Below are positions 50,991-60,589 of a DNA stretch of 64,000 nt, in pieces. The notes under the pieces were generated by a model. The model was given only the letters and a program-made list of their open reading frames with translations, had not been told where the DNA came from and ran no database searches. Position 1 is the first letter of the stretch. Each line of letters begins with the position of its first letter. The DNA is taken from positions 1,922,001 through 1,986,000 of the forward strand of contig NZ_CP126156.1 of assembly GCF_030127125.1 (NCBI RefSeq), in the 5' to 3' direction. Both the position numbers and the translations under genes were made by a program. This DNA is from Halobaculum litoreum. Its GTDB lineage: Archaea; Halobacteriota; Halobacteria; Halobacteriales; Haloferacaceae.

Positions 50991-51395
50991 ATGGCACGCA
51001 TCTTCGACAGGGACACCCTGCTGGATCTGACGGTGAACGTCATCCCGCTGGGCATCATCCTGTTCTTCGTCGTCGCGTTCGTCCTCGTCGACCCGTTCGG
51101 TGGGCTCGACTTCTACGGGCGCGTGCTCCAGATGGGGCTGCTCGTGTTCCCGTTCGTCGCGCTCGCGATCCTCACGTACGTGTCGGGCAAGGCGATCGCC
51201 GGCGACGAGAAGCGCTCGCCCGTCTTCTTCCAGGGACAGGCCACCATGGAGGGCGCGCAGACCCGCCACGAGGCGGAAGCCGATATCGAAGCCGCGGACG
51301 AGGCCGCGGCCGCCGCGACGGCCGAGGCCGAGGCGGAAGCGGAGGCGGACGCGACCGACGACGACGCGGACCCGGACACGACCGACGAGGAGTAG
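50991..51395 (+). CDS. Membrane protein beside coxA (DUF6684-like)
   Basis: A 134-residue protein. Start ARIFDRDTLLDLTVNVIPLGIILFFVVAFVLVDPFGG and a second helix LLVFPFVALAILTYVSGKAI, then a very acidic Ala/Glu/Asp tail (about 45 residues). The position just before coxA and the two-helix layout suggest a cytochrome oxidase accessory protein. The tail is low complexity. An ATG start, 79 bases after the previous gene. Confidence 0.78.
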   Translation: MARIFDRDTLLDLTVNVIPLGIILFFVVAFVLVDPFGGLDFYGRVLQMGLLVFPFVALAILTYVSGKAIAGDEKRSPVFFQGQATMEGAQTRHEAEADIEAADEAAAAATAEAEAEAEADATDDDADPDTTDEE

Positions 51396-51485
51396 CCGTT
51401 CCGACCTCCGAACGACCGCAGAATCGGGACCCGCCGGGGCGGGGAACCCGAATCTTTCTTGTGCGTCCGACGCTGATGCGTGTCC

Positions 51486-53282
51486 ATGGAGACTACCGGC
51501 CAACTGCTGCTGACGGTGCTCATGGGGGCGTTCCTCCTGGGCGTGGCGGCCTTCCTCGCGCGGGTCGAGGACTGGCGGTCGTACACGCCACTGGGCGCCG
51601 GCGGCGGCGCAGTCGGTGAGTCCGGCTACGGGCACGCGGAGAAGCCCGCCGGGCTCATCCGCTGGTTCACGACGGTCGACCACAAGGACATCGGACTGCT
51701 GTACGGGCTGTACGCGACCATCGCCTTCGTCGTCGGCGGCCTGATGGTGATGCTGATGCGCGCGGAGTTGACCACGCCCGCGACGGACGTGCTCGGCTCG
51801 GCGACGTTCTACAACTCGCTGCTCACCAGTCACGGCATCACCATGCTGTTCCTGTTCGGGACGCCGATCATCGCGGCGTTCGCGAACTACCTCGTCCCGC
51901 TCATCATCGGCGCCGACGACATGGCGTTCCCCCGCATCAACGCCATCGCGTTCTGGCTGCTGCCGCCGGCGGCGCTGCTCATCTGGGCGGGCTTCTTCCC
52001 GATCCCGGAGGTCATCCCCGCCCAGACGGCGTGGACGATGTACACGCCCCTCTCTGCGGGCGTCGGGAACGGGAACCAGATGAACGTCGGGGTCGACCTG
52101 ATGCTGCTGGGCCTGCACCTCTCGGGGGTCTCGGCGACGATGGGCGCGATCAACTTCATCGCGACCATCTTCACCGAGCGCGCCGAGGAGGTCACCTGGG
52201 CCAACCTCGACATCTTCTCGTGGACGATCCTCACGCAGTCGGGCCTCATCCTGTTCGCGTTCCCGCTGCTGGGCTCGGCGCTCGTCATGCTCCTGCTCGA
52301 CCGCAACTTCGCGACGACGTTCTTCGCCGTCGAGGGCGGCGGTCCGATCCTCTGGCAACACCTGTTCTGGTTCTTCGGCCACCCCGAGGTGTACATCCTC
52401 GTCCTGCCCCCGATGGGCATCGTGAGCTACGTGCTCCCGCGGTTCTCCGGCCGGAAGCTGTTCGGGTTCAAGTTCGTCGTCTACTCCACGCTCGCCATCG
52501 GCGTGCTCTCCTTCGGCGTCTGGGCGCACCACATGTTCGCGACGGGGATCGACCCGCGCCTCCGCGCGAGCTTCATGGCGGTGTCACTCGCGATTGCGAT
52601 ACCGTCGGCGGTGAAGACGTTCAACTGGATCACGACGATGTGGAACGGGAAACTCCGCCTCACGGCGCCGATGCTGTTCTGTATCGGCTTCGTGAGCAAC
52701 TTCATCATCGGCGGCGTGACGGGCGTGTTCCTCGCGTCCATCCCCGTCGACCTCGTGCTCCACGACACCTACTACGTCGTCGGCCACTTCCACTACATCG
52801 TCATGGGCGCCATCACCTTCGCCGGGATGGCGGGCATCTACTACTGGTTCCCGCTCGTCACCGGGCGCTGGTACCAGCGCACGCTCGCGAAGGCGCACTT
52901 CTGGCTGTGGATGATCGGCACGAACGTGACGTTCTTCGCGATGGTGCTGCTGGGCTACGGCGGCATGCCGCGGCGGTACGCGACGTTCCTGCCGCAGTTC
53001 GCCACGCTCCACCAGATCGCGACGCTCGGGGCGTTCATGCTCCTCGTCGGCGGCGTCATCTGGGTGTACAACATCTACGTCTCGTGGATCGAGGGGCCGC
53101 ACGTCCAGTCGGGCGACCCGTGGCGCCTCGACGAGACGAGCCTCAACACCGCCGAGTGGGACTGGTTCGACGCCAAGCGCGAGACCTCGCTGGCGGCGAC
53201 CGACGGCGGCGAGGAAGTGAAGGCCGACGGGGGCGAGGTCGTCGACGGGGCCCCCGCCGACGACGCGGCCGACGACGAGTAA
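51486..53282 (+). CDS. coxA: Cytochrome c oxidase subunit I (heme-copper oxidase, aa3-like)
   Basis: 598 residues, the catalytic subunit that reduces oxygen to water and pumps protons. ATG 51486 is used (GTG 51480 is in frame). Twelve or more helices. Heme a His in LLTSHGITMLFLFG; CuB His and cross-linked Tyr in FFGHPEVYILVLPPMGIVS; CuB His pair in VWAHHMFATG; heme His residues in YVVGHFHYIVMG. The N-terminal WFTTVDHKDIGLLYGLYATIAFVVGG is typical. Acidic C-terminal tail. Subunits II and III are not in the window. Confidence 0.96.
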   Translation: METTGQLLLTVLMGAFLLGVAAFLARVEDWRSYTPLGAGGGAVGESGYGHAEKPAGLIRWFTTVDHKDIGLLYGLYATIAFVVGGLMVMLMRAELTTPATDVLGSATFYNSLLTSHGITMLFLFGTPIIAAFANYLVPLIIGADDMAFPRINAIAFWLLPPAALLIWAGFFPIPEVIPAQTAWTMYTPLSAGVGNGNQMNVGVDLMLLGLHLSGVSATMGAINFIATIFTERAEEVTWANLDIFSWTILTQSGLILFAFPLLGSALVMLLLDRNFATTFFAVEGGGPILWQHLFWFFGHPEVYILVLPPMGIVSYVLPRFSGRKLFGFKFVVYSTLAIGVLSFGVWAHHMFATGIDPRLRASFMAVSLAIAIPSAVKTFNWITTMWNGKLRLTAPMLFCIGFVSNFIIGGVTGVFLASIPVDLVLHDTYYVVGHFHYIVMGAITFAGMAGIYYWFPLVTGRWYQRTLAKAHFWLWMIGTNVTFFAMVLLGYGGMPRRYATFLPQFATLHQIATLGAFMLLVGGVIWVYNIYVSWIEGPHVQSGDPWRLDETSLNTAEWDWFDAKRETSLAATDGGEEVKADGGEVVDGAPADDAADDE

Positions 53283-53365
53283 CCCCCCGCCCGCGTTCCG
53301 TTCGGGTTCTCCGTTCGCCACGTCCGCCAGCCGCGGCCGCGGCTCCCGCCTCCGCGACGGCGGGG

Positions 53366-53375
53366 CTTTTACTCG
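53366..53375 (+). promoter_or_regulatory. TATA-like element before the 28-residue membrane peptide
   Basis: CTTTTACTCG lies 20-29 bases before the ATG at 53395, as for leaderless haloarchaeal genes. This supports the tiny gene as real. Confidence 0.4.
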
Positions 53376-53394
53376 TGCGGCCCGGAGCGGTGGT

Positions 53395-53481
53395 ATGAGC
53401 GACAAGGACCTCCTCGGACTCGTGCTCGGCGGCATCGCCCTGCTGATGTTCGCGACCGGCCTCGTGCTCGTCCTGCAGTAG
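53395..53481 (+). CDS. 28-residue single-span membrane peptide
   Basis: MSDKDLLGLVLGGIALLMFATGLVLVLQ-coding ORF (28 residues, charged N-terminus and one helix), directly downstream of coxA on the same strand, with a TATA-like box 20-29 bases before its ATG. Its layout recalls tiny oxidase-associated subunits such as CbaC/CcoQ-like peptides, but identity is inferred from position and hydrophobicity only. Confidence 0.6.
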   Translation: MSDKDLLGLVLGGIALLMFATGLVLVLQ

Positions 53482-53563
53482 CGCCGGCGGCCGACGGCGC
53501 CGACACGCCGGGGCGGCGACCCCGAGCGGAACCCATATTCGCGCCCCGCCCCGAGCATGGAGC

Positions 53564-53872
53564 GTGAGCGTTCCGAACGACGACGGGGACGACGCGACCG
53601 GGGCCGAACGCCAGCGGCGCCTCGACGGCCCGCGGATCGTCCTCACGCTGTACGTGCTCCTCACCGGCGTCGGGTTCGCCGCCGGCGTCCTCGTCGCGAC
53701 GTTCGTCGACGGCCTGAGCGCGCCCGCGCTGTACGGCGTGATCGAGCTGCCGGCGACCGCGCTCGGCTTCTCCGTCTACGGCGGCGTCACCATCGCGACG
53801 GTGCTGGGCGTGCCGCTCGCGCTCGTGATCTACGTGTCGCGGCGCATCGACGACCCCGACGCCGTCGAGTAG
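53564..53872 (+). CDS. Small membrane protein downstream of coxA
   Basis: A 102-residue protein with GTG start, charged N-terminus (SVPNDDGDDATGAERQRRLDGPR) and two or three helices (IVLTLYVLLTGVGFAAGVLVATFVDGL; ALYGVIELPATALGFSVYGGVTIATVLGVPLALVIYVSRR). Not recognised. Position suggests association with respiratory chain genes. Confidence 0.7.
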   Translation: MSVPNDDGDDATGAERQRRLDGPRIVLTLYVLLTGVGFAAGVLVATFVDGLSAPALYGVIELPATALGFSVYGGVTIATVLGVPLALVIYVSRRIDDPDAVE

Positions 53873-53932
53873 CGCGGCTCGAACGGTCGTCCCGGCGAAA
53901 GGACTAATCCCCGTGCGGGAGTGGCGTGCGGT

Positions 53933-54334
53933 ATGTACCACGTAGTACTCGGCGTCGACGAGGACGAGGACCGCGCCCGCGCGTCGGCCGCGGAGATCGC
54001 GAAGCTCCCCGGCGACGGGAGCGACACCGAAGTGACGATCGTCCACGTGTTCCAGGACAACCCCAGCGGCGCCTCCGCGACGCAGGTGGCGTCCGTCCGC
54101 GAGGCACAGGAGGTGCTCGAGGAGGCCGGCATCACGGTCGACATCACCGAGTCGAGCGGCGACCCCGCCGACGCGATCATCGAGACGGGCGACGAGGCCG
54201 ACGCCGACCTCATCGTCGTCGGCGGGCGCAAGCGCTCGCCCGCCGGGAAGGCGCTGTTCGGGTCGGTCACGCAGACGGTGATCCTCAACGGCGGCCGGCC
54301 GGTGATGGTGACCGGCGACGTCGCGAAGCGGTAG
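53933..54334 (+). CDS. Universal stress protein UspA family
   Basis: A 133-residue UspA-fold protein. ATG 53933 gives MYHVVLGVDEDEDRARASAAEI, and the C-terminal ATP-binding pattern is LIVVGGRKRSPAGKALFGSVTQTVILNGGRPVMV (G-x2-G-x9-G-T/S type). A TATA-like GGACTAATCC lies 23-32 bases upstream. Single-domain, probably cytoplasmic; the stress signal is unknown. Confidence 0.93.
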   Translation: MYHVVLGVDEDEDRARASAAEIAKLPGDGSDTEVTIVHVFQDNPSGASATQVASVREAQEVLEEAGITVDITESSGDPADAIIETGDEADADLIVVGGRKRSPAGKALFGSVTQTVILNGGRPVMVTGDVAKR

Positions 54335-54451
54335 GCGACCGCCCGGCGGCGGGACCCGCGTTCTTTCGATGCCTCGACCGCCAGCGGCGCGGCCGCTCGG
54401 GGTCGGGAAGCCGCGGACGGAGGCGGGGACGGACGCCCCCGCGACGGGACC

Positions 54452-55159
54452 TCAGAACGCGTCGTCGACCAGCGCCGCGACCGCCTCGGGCGACCGGTAG
54501 CCGGTCTCGACGGCCGCCGCCTCGCCGTCGGCGACACAGACGACCGCCGGCGCCGTGTCGACCTCGAACCGGCGCCGGAAGGTCGGCGCCGCCTCGCCGT
54601 CGATCCCCGCGACGGCGGCGTCGTCGGGGAGCGCCTCCAGCGTCGCCGCGATCTCGGCTTTCATGCTCTCGCACGGGTCACAGCGGAGCCGCCAGACGAA
54701 CACGACCGCGCGGTCGTGCTCGGCGAGGAACGCCTCGACGTCGTCGTCCTCGAGTTCGTCCATCTCCGGCGGGACGGGCGTCGCCGGGGCGATCTCGGCG
54801 ACGATGCTCGCCATCGTCGCCCGCTCGACGGGGCCGGGGACGGGCTCGTCCTCGTCCTCGAAGTGCGCGCGCAAGGAGAGGTACGCCACGAACTCCTCGC
54901 GGGTGACGCCCTGTTCGTCGATGCGGCGCACCGCCTCGCTGTACTCCAGCCCGAACGCGTCGGCGACGGCCTCGGTGAACTCCTGTTCGGGGAGGTCGCC
55001 GTAGCTCTGTTCGTACAGGTCGACGATGTCGTGCAGCGCCGCCGAGATCCGCAGCGTCCCGTCGTCGTCCTCGCGGACGGCGCCGACCTCGATCAGCCGG
55101 TCGAGCAGCGCCTCCGTGTCCGGCGTCTCCGACGGGCCGGGGGTAGGGTCGGCCGCCAT
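54452..55159 (-). CDS. Thioredoxin-fold protein with helical N-terminal domain
   Basis: A 235-residue protein (238 if the in-frame GTG at 55168 is used; ATG 55159 avoids overlap with livF). The N-terminal 120 residues are acidic and helical (DLPEQEFTEAVADAFGLEYSEAVRRIDEQGVTREEFVAYLSL). The C-terminal half is a thioredoxin fold with redox motif CDPC in VVFVWRLRCDPCESMKAEI and VDTAPAVVCVADGEAA (usual cis-Pro region). It lies 1 base after the livF stop and may be transcribed with the transporter. Confidence 0.85.
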   Translation of the reverse strand: MAADPTPGPSETPDTEALLDRLIEVGAVREDDDGTLRISAALHDIVDLYEQSYGDLPEQEFTEAVADAFGLEYSEAVRRIDEQGVTREEFVAYLSLRAHFEDEDEPVPGPVERATMASIVAEIAPATPVPPEMDELEDDDVEAFLAEHDRAVVFVWRLRCDPCESMKAEIAATLEALPDDAAVAGIDGEAAPTFRRRFEVDTAPAVVCVADGEAAAVETGYRSPEAVAALVDDAF

Positions 55160-55160
55160 C

Positions 55161-56029
<869 letters not shown>

Positions 56030-56033
<4 letters not shown>

Positions 56034-56788
56034 AGCTCCACCCCGCCCAGGTACGCCTCCTGAACGCGTTCGCTCTCCTGGACCTCCTCGGGCGTCCCGT
56101 CGGCGATGACTTGGCCGCGGTTCAACACGAGGATGCGGTCGGCGATGCGGAAGATGATCTCCATGTCGTGTTCCACGATGAGGATGGTCAAGCCGAGTTC
56201 CTCCTGGAGGCGCTCCACGAGGTCCACGGTGTCTGCGGTCTCGTCCGGCGACATGCCGGCGGTCGGTTCGTCCATCAACAGCAGCTCCGGCTCCGAGGCG
56301 AGCGCGATCGCGATCTCGAGCCGGCGTTTGTCGCCGTACGGGAGGCTGCCCGCCTCCGTGTCGTCGTCGCCGAGCAGCCCCACCGCGCTCATCATCTGGT
56401 CGGCCGTCTCGTGGACCGCCGAGAAGCCCGACAGGCGCTTGAGGAAGTTGAACTCGAAGGAGCCGTGCTCGGCCGCCAGCGCGGCGATCTCGACGTTCTC
56501 GCGGACGGTCATCCCCGGGAAGATCGACGCCGTCTGGAACGACTTCGAGATCCCCGTCTGGACCGTCTCGTGGGGCGAGAGGTTCGTGATGTCGTTCTCG
56601 TCGAACTCCACGCTGCCGGCGGTCGGCTCCAGCGCGCCCGTGATGCAGTTGATCAGAGTGGACTTGCCGGCGCCGTTCGGGCCGATCACCGCGCGCGTCT
56701 CGCCGCGGTCGACCTGGAACGACACGTCGTCGACGGCGACGAGGCCGCCGAACTGCTTCGTGAGGCCGTCGGTGCGGAGGAGCGTCAC
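56030..56788 (-). CDS. livG: Branched-chain amino acid-type ABC transporter ATP-binding protein LivG
   Basis: 252 residues, second ATPase of the Liv-type importer. Walker A GPNGAGKSTLINCITG, IFPGMTVRENVEIAAL, GSLPYGDKRRLEIAIALASEPELLLMDEPTAGMSPDET, and the LivG C-terminus VQEAYLGG. Its start overlaps livM by four bases (56785-56788). Confidence 0.95.
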
Positions 56789-57972
56789 TCGCGCTCACCC
56801 CCGTCGGCCGCGGCGGTGTCGCCGCCGCCTTCGCCGCCCGAGCGGTCGGTGAGCATCGCGACCAGGTCCTCGCCGGCGCCGTAGATCCCCCGGGGGAACA
56901 CCCAGACGATCGTCACGAACACCGCGCCGAGGACGAACCGCCACAGCGACCCGATCGACCCGATCGCCGGGAGGCTCACGCCGGAGACGACGTTGGCGAC
57001 GTACTCGAACACGAACGCGCCGAACACGGGGCCGACGAGGCCGCCCGTGCCGCCGAGCACGGTCATGATGACGAAGTCGCCCGACTGGATCCAGTACAGC
57101 CCCGTCGTCGGGTGGATGTACTGCTCGTGGATGACGAACAGCGCACCCCCGACCCCGGCGAACACGGCCGAGATGACGAACGCCATCAGCTTGTAGCGGA
57201 AGACGTTCAGCCCGACGAACTCGACGCGCTCCTCGTTCTCGCCGAGCGCCTCGAAGATGAGGCCGTACGGCGAGTTGATGATCCGGTTGCCGACCCAGAC
57301 GGCGACGAGCATCGAGACGGCCGCGAACCCGTACATCACCGTGTACGAGTCGAGGAACGGGAGCGGGGTGAGCGGCGCGTCGAACGGGAGCGCGCCGAGG
57401 AACAGCCCGTCGGCCTCGATGTTGGAGAAGCCGTTGTCGCCGTTGGTGAGCCACGAGCCCGGGCCGAGCGCGTAGAAGTACAGCGCCTGCCCGAACGTCA
57501 GCGTCAACACGGCGAAGTACACGCCGGAGCGCCGGATCGAGACGAACCCGATCGGCCACGCCAGCAGCGTCGCCACGAGCGTCCCGACGACCACCATCAG
57601 CAGGGGGCTGGGGACGACCTGGCTGAACAGCGCCGCCGAGTACGCCGCCGACCCGAAGAAGGCGGCGTGGCCGAACGACAACAGCCCGGTGTAGCCGAGC
57701 AGGAGGTTGAACCCGATGACGATGATCCCGTAGATGAGCACCAGCGACGGGAGGCCGGTGTAGCCGCCGATCGACAGCCCGATCACGTCGCCGACGATAC
57801 CGAGCACGTCGACGAGCAGGAACGGGAACACGATCAGCGCCGCCGCCGAGGCGACGACGACGAAGTCGTCGCGCTCGCGGAGCCGCGAGAGGGCCGAGCC
57901 GCCGGAGGCGGACGCGGGCTCACCGGACTCCGCGACGGCGCCGCCGTCGGTGGCGACCTCGCGGTCGGTCAT
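56785..57972 (-). CDS. livM: Branched-chain amino acid-type ABC transporter permease LivM
   Basis: 395 residues. ATG 57972 is used; the longer frame overlaps livH. Signature LLLGYTGLLSFGHAAFFGSAAYSAAL, about ten helices, the EAA-type loop EALGENEERVEFVGLNVFRYKLMAFVISAVFAGVGGALFV and a Gly/Asp/Glu-rich C-terminal tail. Four-base overlap with livH. Confidence 0.95.
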   Translation of the reverse strand: MTDREVATDGGAVAESGEPASASGGSALSRLRERDDFVVVASAAALIVFPFLLVDVLGIVGDVIGLSIGGYTGLPSLVLIYGIIVIGFNLLLGYTGLLSFGHAAFFGSAAYSAALFSQVVPSPLLMVVVGTLVATLLAWPIGFVSIRRSGVYFAVLTLTFGQALYFYALGPGSWLTNGDNGFSNIEADGLFLGALPFDAPLTPLPFLDSYTVMYGFAAVSMLVAVWVGNRIINSPYGLIFEALGENEERVEFVGLNVFRYKLMAFVISAVFAGVGGALFVIHEQYIHPTTGLYWIQSGDFVIMTVLGGTGGLVGPVFGAFVFEYVANVVSGVSLPAIGSIGSLWRFVLGAVFVTIVWVFPRGIYGAGEDLVAMLTDRSGGEGGGDTAAADGGERE

Positions 57973-58925
57973 TCGCCCACCTCCGCGGTGCCGAACAGCC
58001 CCTGCGGCCGGAACACCAGCATCAGCGCGACGAACAGGTAGAGGACGATCTGCGCCCACTGGCTGTACGTCTGGGTCATCGCGGAGATGATCAGTCCCAG
58101 CACCATCCCGCCGGCGATGGCCCCGCGGACGGAGCCGGCGCCGCCGACGACGATGGTGAGGAACGCCGGCACGAGCGCCTGGGTGGTGCCGATCTGCGGG
58201 CTGATCGTCTGGATCGACGCGCCGATGAGCCCCGCGAACGCCGCCAGCGCCGCCCCGAGCGCGAACACGAGGCTGTACGAGCGGTTGATCTTGATCCCGA
58301 GCAGCCGGACCATCTCCGAGTCGCGCGTGCCCGCCTGCACGACGAGCCCGAAGTCGGTCCGCTCGATCGCCAGGTACGTCACGCCGATGACGAAGAACGT
58401 GATGACGATGATGAGCAGCCGCCACGAGGGGAACAGCCCCACGAACGGGAGGCTGACCGGCTGGGAGACGTTCACGCCGAACAGCGTCGACGGCGCGATC
58501 GACTGGAACGTGTTCCCGCCGATGACGTTCTTGATCGTCTCCTCGACGATGAGCGCGAGCCCGAACGTCACGAGCAGTTGGTCCGTCTCGGGTCTGTCGT
58601 AGAACGGTTCGGCGACGAACCGCTCCATCAGCAGACCGATCCCGAACCCGATGACGGGAACGAGCACGATCGCCGCGAGGAAGCCGCCGTCGAAGCCGAG
58701 CGACGTTATCCCGATGCTGTACAGGAACCCGTTGGTGAGGGTCGTCTCTTGGAAGACGATGAGCCCGACGTACGCGCCGACGAGATAGAGCGCGCCGTGC
58801 GCGAGGTTCAGGAACTCCATCGTGCCCAGGATGATGGTGAGACCGATCCCCAACAGCGCGTAGATCGCGCCCTGCTGGAGCCCGTTGAGGAGTATCGATG
58901 CGATTTCGGACTGTAAGAGCAACAT
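57969..58925 (-). CDS. livH: Branched-chain amino acid-type ABC transporter permease LivH
   Basis: 318 residues. Start NGLQQGAIYALLGIGLTIILGTMEFLNLAHGALYLVGAYVG, the LivH family signature, with later ETIKNVIGG and LGIKINRSYSLVFALGAALAAFAGLIGA. Eight or nine helices. First permease of the livHMGF order, 120 bases after the binding-protein gene. Confidence 0.95.
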   Translation of the reverse strand: MLLLQSEIASILLNGLQQGAIYALLGIGLTIILGTMEFLNLAHGALYLVGAYVGLIVFQETTLTNGFLYSIGITSLGFDGGFLAAIVLVPVIGFGIGLLMERFVAEPFYDRPETDQLLVTFGLALIVEETIKNVIGGNTFQSIAPSTLFGVNVSQPVSLPFVGLFPSWRLLIIVITFFVIGVTYLAIERTDFGLVVQAGTRDSEMVRLLGIKINRSYSLVFALGAALAAFAGLIGASIQTISPQIGTTQALVPAFLTIVVGGAGSVRGAIAGGMVLGLIISAMTQTYSQWAQIVLYLFVALMLVFRPQGLFGTAEVGE

Positions 58926-59045
58926 TATCGTTCGTGTAGGTGCGGCGTGGTCCGCATGGGAGTAGTTATTGGTGGTGACATTCGTTGGCGTGGTCCGTGG
59001 TGACGTGCAAGAAGGTGCCGATACGGGACGGCGATCAGTCGCCGA

Positions 59046-60395
59046 TCACTCGTCGCCGTACTCGCCCAGCTCACACTCCGCTGCCGGGCCCTCGTTACAG
59101 CCGTAGCCGAGTTGGTCGCGTGACGTCTGGTTGACGACTTCCAGCAGTCGGCTCTCCGTCTGGTCGCTCGACGGCAGCCCGCGCACGACGAGCACGTCGC
59201 GCTGTGCCTGGTGGTCGCAGGCGCGCATCGTCTCGGCGCCGAGCCCGGCGTTGTCGTACTCGTACCCCTCCAGTGCGCGGATGACCTCCGGCGGGTAGAA
59301 CGTCTCCGCCCGCTCGCAGGCCGCCGCGTACTGGAGCGCCTGGGTGTACGCCAGTCGCGCCGCGTAGCTGGGCACCTTGTCGTACTCGCTGCGGAACGCC
59401 TCGGTGAACGACTGGGAGGCGCTGTCCTCGAGCTGCCAGCTCCAGTCGGCCGTGCCGAAGATGCCGTCGATGGAGCCGGCGGCCGCCTCGGCCATCAGCC
59501 GGTTGTACAGCGGGACGACGATCTCCATGTCCTGGTCGAGGCCGGCCTCGATCGCCTGCGGGAGGGAGTTCGCCGCGTCCAGCCCGTAGTGGTTGAGCAC
59601 GAGCACGTCCGTCTCGTCGCGCGGGACGTCCGAGAGGTACGACGAGTAGTCGGAGGTACCCAGCGGCGTCGGCACCGACTCGATCTGGCTCCAGCCGCCG
59701 ACCTCGGTGAAGAACTGGTTCATCGAGTCCTGCTGCGTCTGCCCCCACGAGTAGTCGGCGTACAGCTGGTAGAAGTTCAGGTCCTCGCCGTACTCCTCGG
59801 CGAGCACCGGCGCGAGCGCCTGCCCGGTCATGTACGCGTTGAACATCTCCCGGAAGGAGTAGCGGACACACTCGGGACCGGTGGTGTCGTTCGAGTGCGT
59901 CAGACAGGCCATGAACTGGACCTTCTCCTCCTGACACAGCTTCTGCATGGCGATGGCCGTCGCCGACGACGACCCGCCGGTGATCATGATCGCGTTGTCG
60001 CGGTTGATCATCCGCGTCGCCGACTGTCGGGCCGTGTCGGGGTCGGTCGCGGTGTCCCCCTCCACGGACGCGACGGTCTTGCCGAGCACACCGTCGCCCG
60101 AGAGGTCCTCCCAGCTGTCGACCCAACCGCCGCCGTTGTTCAGGTGCTCCTTCGCGAGGTTGTACCCGCGGAGCTCGTCGGCGCCCTCCTGGGAGTACGA
60201 CCCCGACTGCGGAACGTTGAACCCGAAGACGACCTCGTCGCCCTCGACCGGGTAGTTGCCGAGCGCCGGGTACTCGGAGTCGCCGCCGCCGCCGCCGCCG
60301 GTACAGCCGGCCAGTCCTGCCAGTCCCGCGACCCCCGCGGCGCCGGAGGTCTTGAGCACGTCACGTCTACTGAGTGCGGTGGTATCCCGTGCCAT
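59046..60395 (-). CDS. Branched-chain amino acid-type substrate-binding lipoprotein (LivK-like)
   Basis: 449 residues. ATG 60395 (ARDTTALSRRDVLKTSGAAGVAGLAGLAGC) gives a Tat signal (SRRDVLK) ending in a lipobox. A Gly linker then leads into a type I periplasmic binding fold: VVFGFNVPQSGSYSQEGADELRGYNLAKEHLNNGGGW, IMITGGSSSATAIAMQKLCQEEKVQFMACLTHSN and DVLVLNHYGLDAANSLPQAIEAGLDQDMEI. Many Cys are present, which is unusual for a halophile. Amino acid, amide or urea substrates are possible. Upstream gap holds two dyads (60457 and 60488). Confidence 0.93.
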   Translation of the reverse strand: MARDTTALSRRDVLKTSGAAGVAGLAGLAGCTGGGGGGDSEYPALGNYPVEGDEVVFGFNVPQSGSYSQEGADELRGYNLAKEHLNNGGGWVDSWEDLSGDGVLGKTVASVEGDTATDPDTARQSATRMINRDNAIMITGGSSSATAIAMQKLCQEEKVQFMACLTHSNDTTGPECVRYSFREMFNAYMTGQALAPVLAEEYGEDLNFYQLYADYSWGQTQQDSMNQFFTEVGGWSQIESVPTPLGTSDYSSYLSDVPRDETDVLVLNHYGLDAANSLPQAIEAGLDQDMEIVVPLYNRLMAEAAAGSIDGIFGTADWSWQLEDSASQSFTEAFRSEYDKVPSYAARLAYTQALQYAAACERAETFYPPEVIRALEGYEYDNAGLGAETMRACDHQAQRDVLVVRGLPSSDQTESRLLEVVNQTSRDQLGYGCNEGPAAECELGEYGDE

Positions 60396-60456
60396 GCTCC
60401 AACCGGTGGAAGCGACCTTAATGAACGTTCCCCCCATATTCCCTTAGACCGTGTTA

Positions 60457-60469
60457 ATATTGGTAATAT
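60457..60469. promoter_or_regulatory. Dyad ATATT-GGT-AATAT upstream of livK
   Basis: Perfect 5-base arms with a 3-base centre, in the AT-rich gap upstream of livK. Its centre lies 33 bases (about three DNA turns) from the dyad at 60488-60504. Likely paired operator or promoter sites. Confidence 0.45.
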
Positions 60470-60487
60470 GCTCTCCCCATGTACCCC

Positions 60488-60504
60488 ATGATAATGTTTA
60501 TCAT
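60488..60504. promoter_or_regulatory. 17-base dyad ATGATAA-TGT-TTATCAT upstream of livK
   Basis: Perfect inverted repeat with 7-base arms and a 3-base centre, 93-109 bases upstream of the livK ATG and 86 bases past the HAD gene. Typical geometry of a winged-helix dimer operator. Confidence 0.5.
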
Positions 60505-60589
60505 ACTTGGGACGTTTCAGTCGTCCGATTACGGGAATAAACGGGCCACGTGTTTGCTTCCGTTTCGCCGACAGGTCCCGCCGCGGTTC

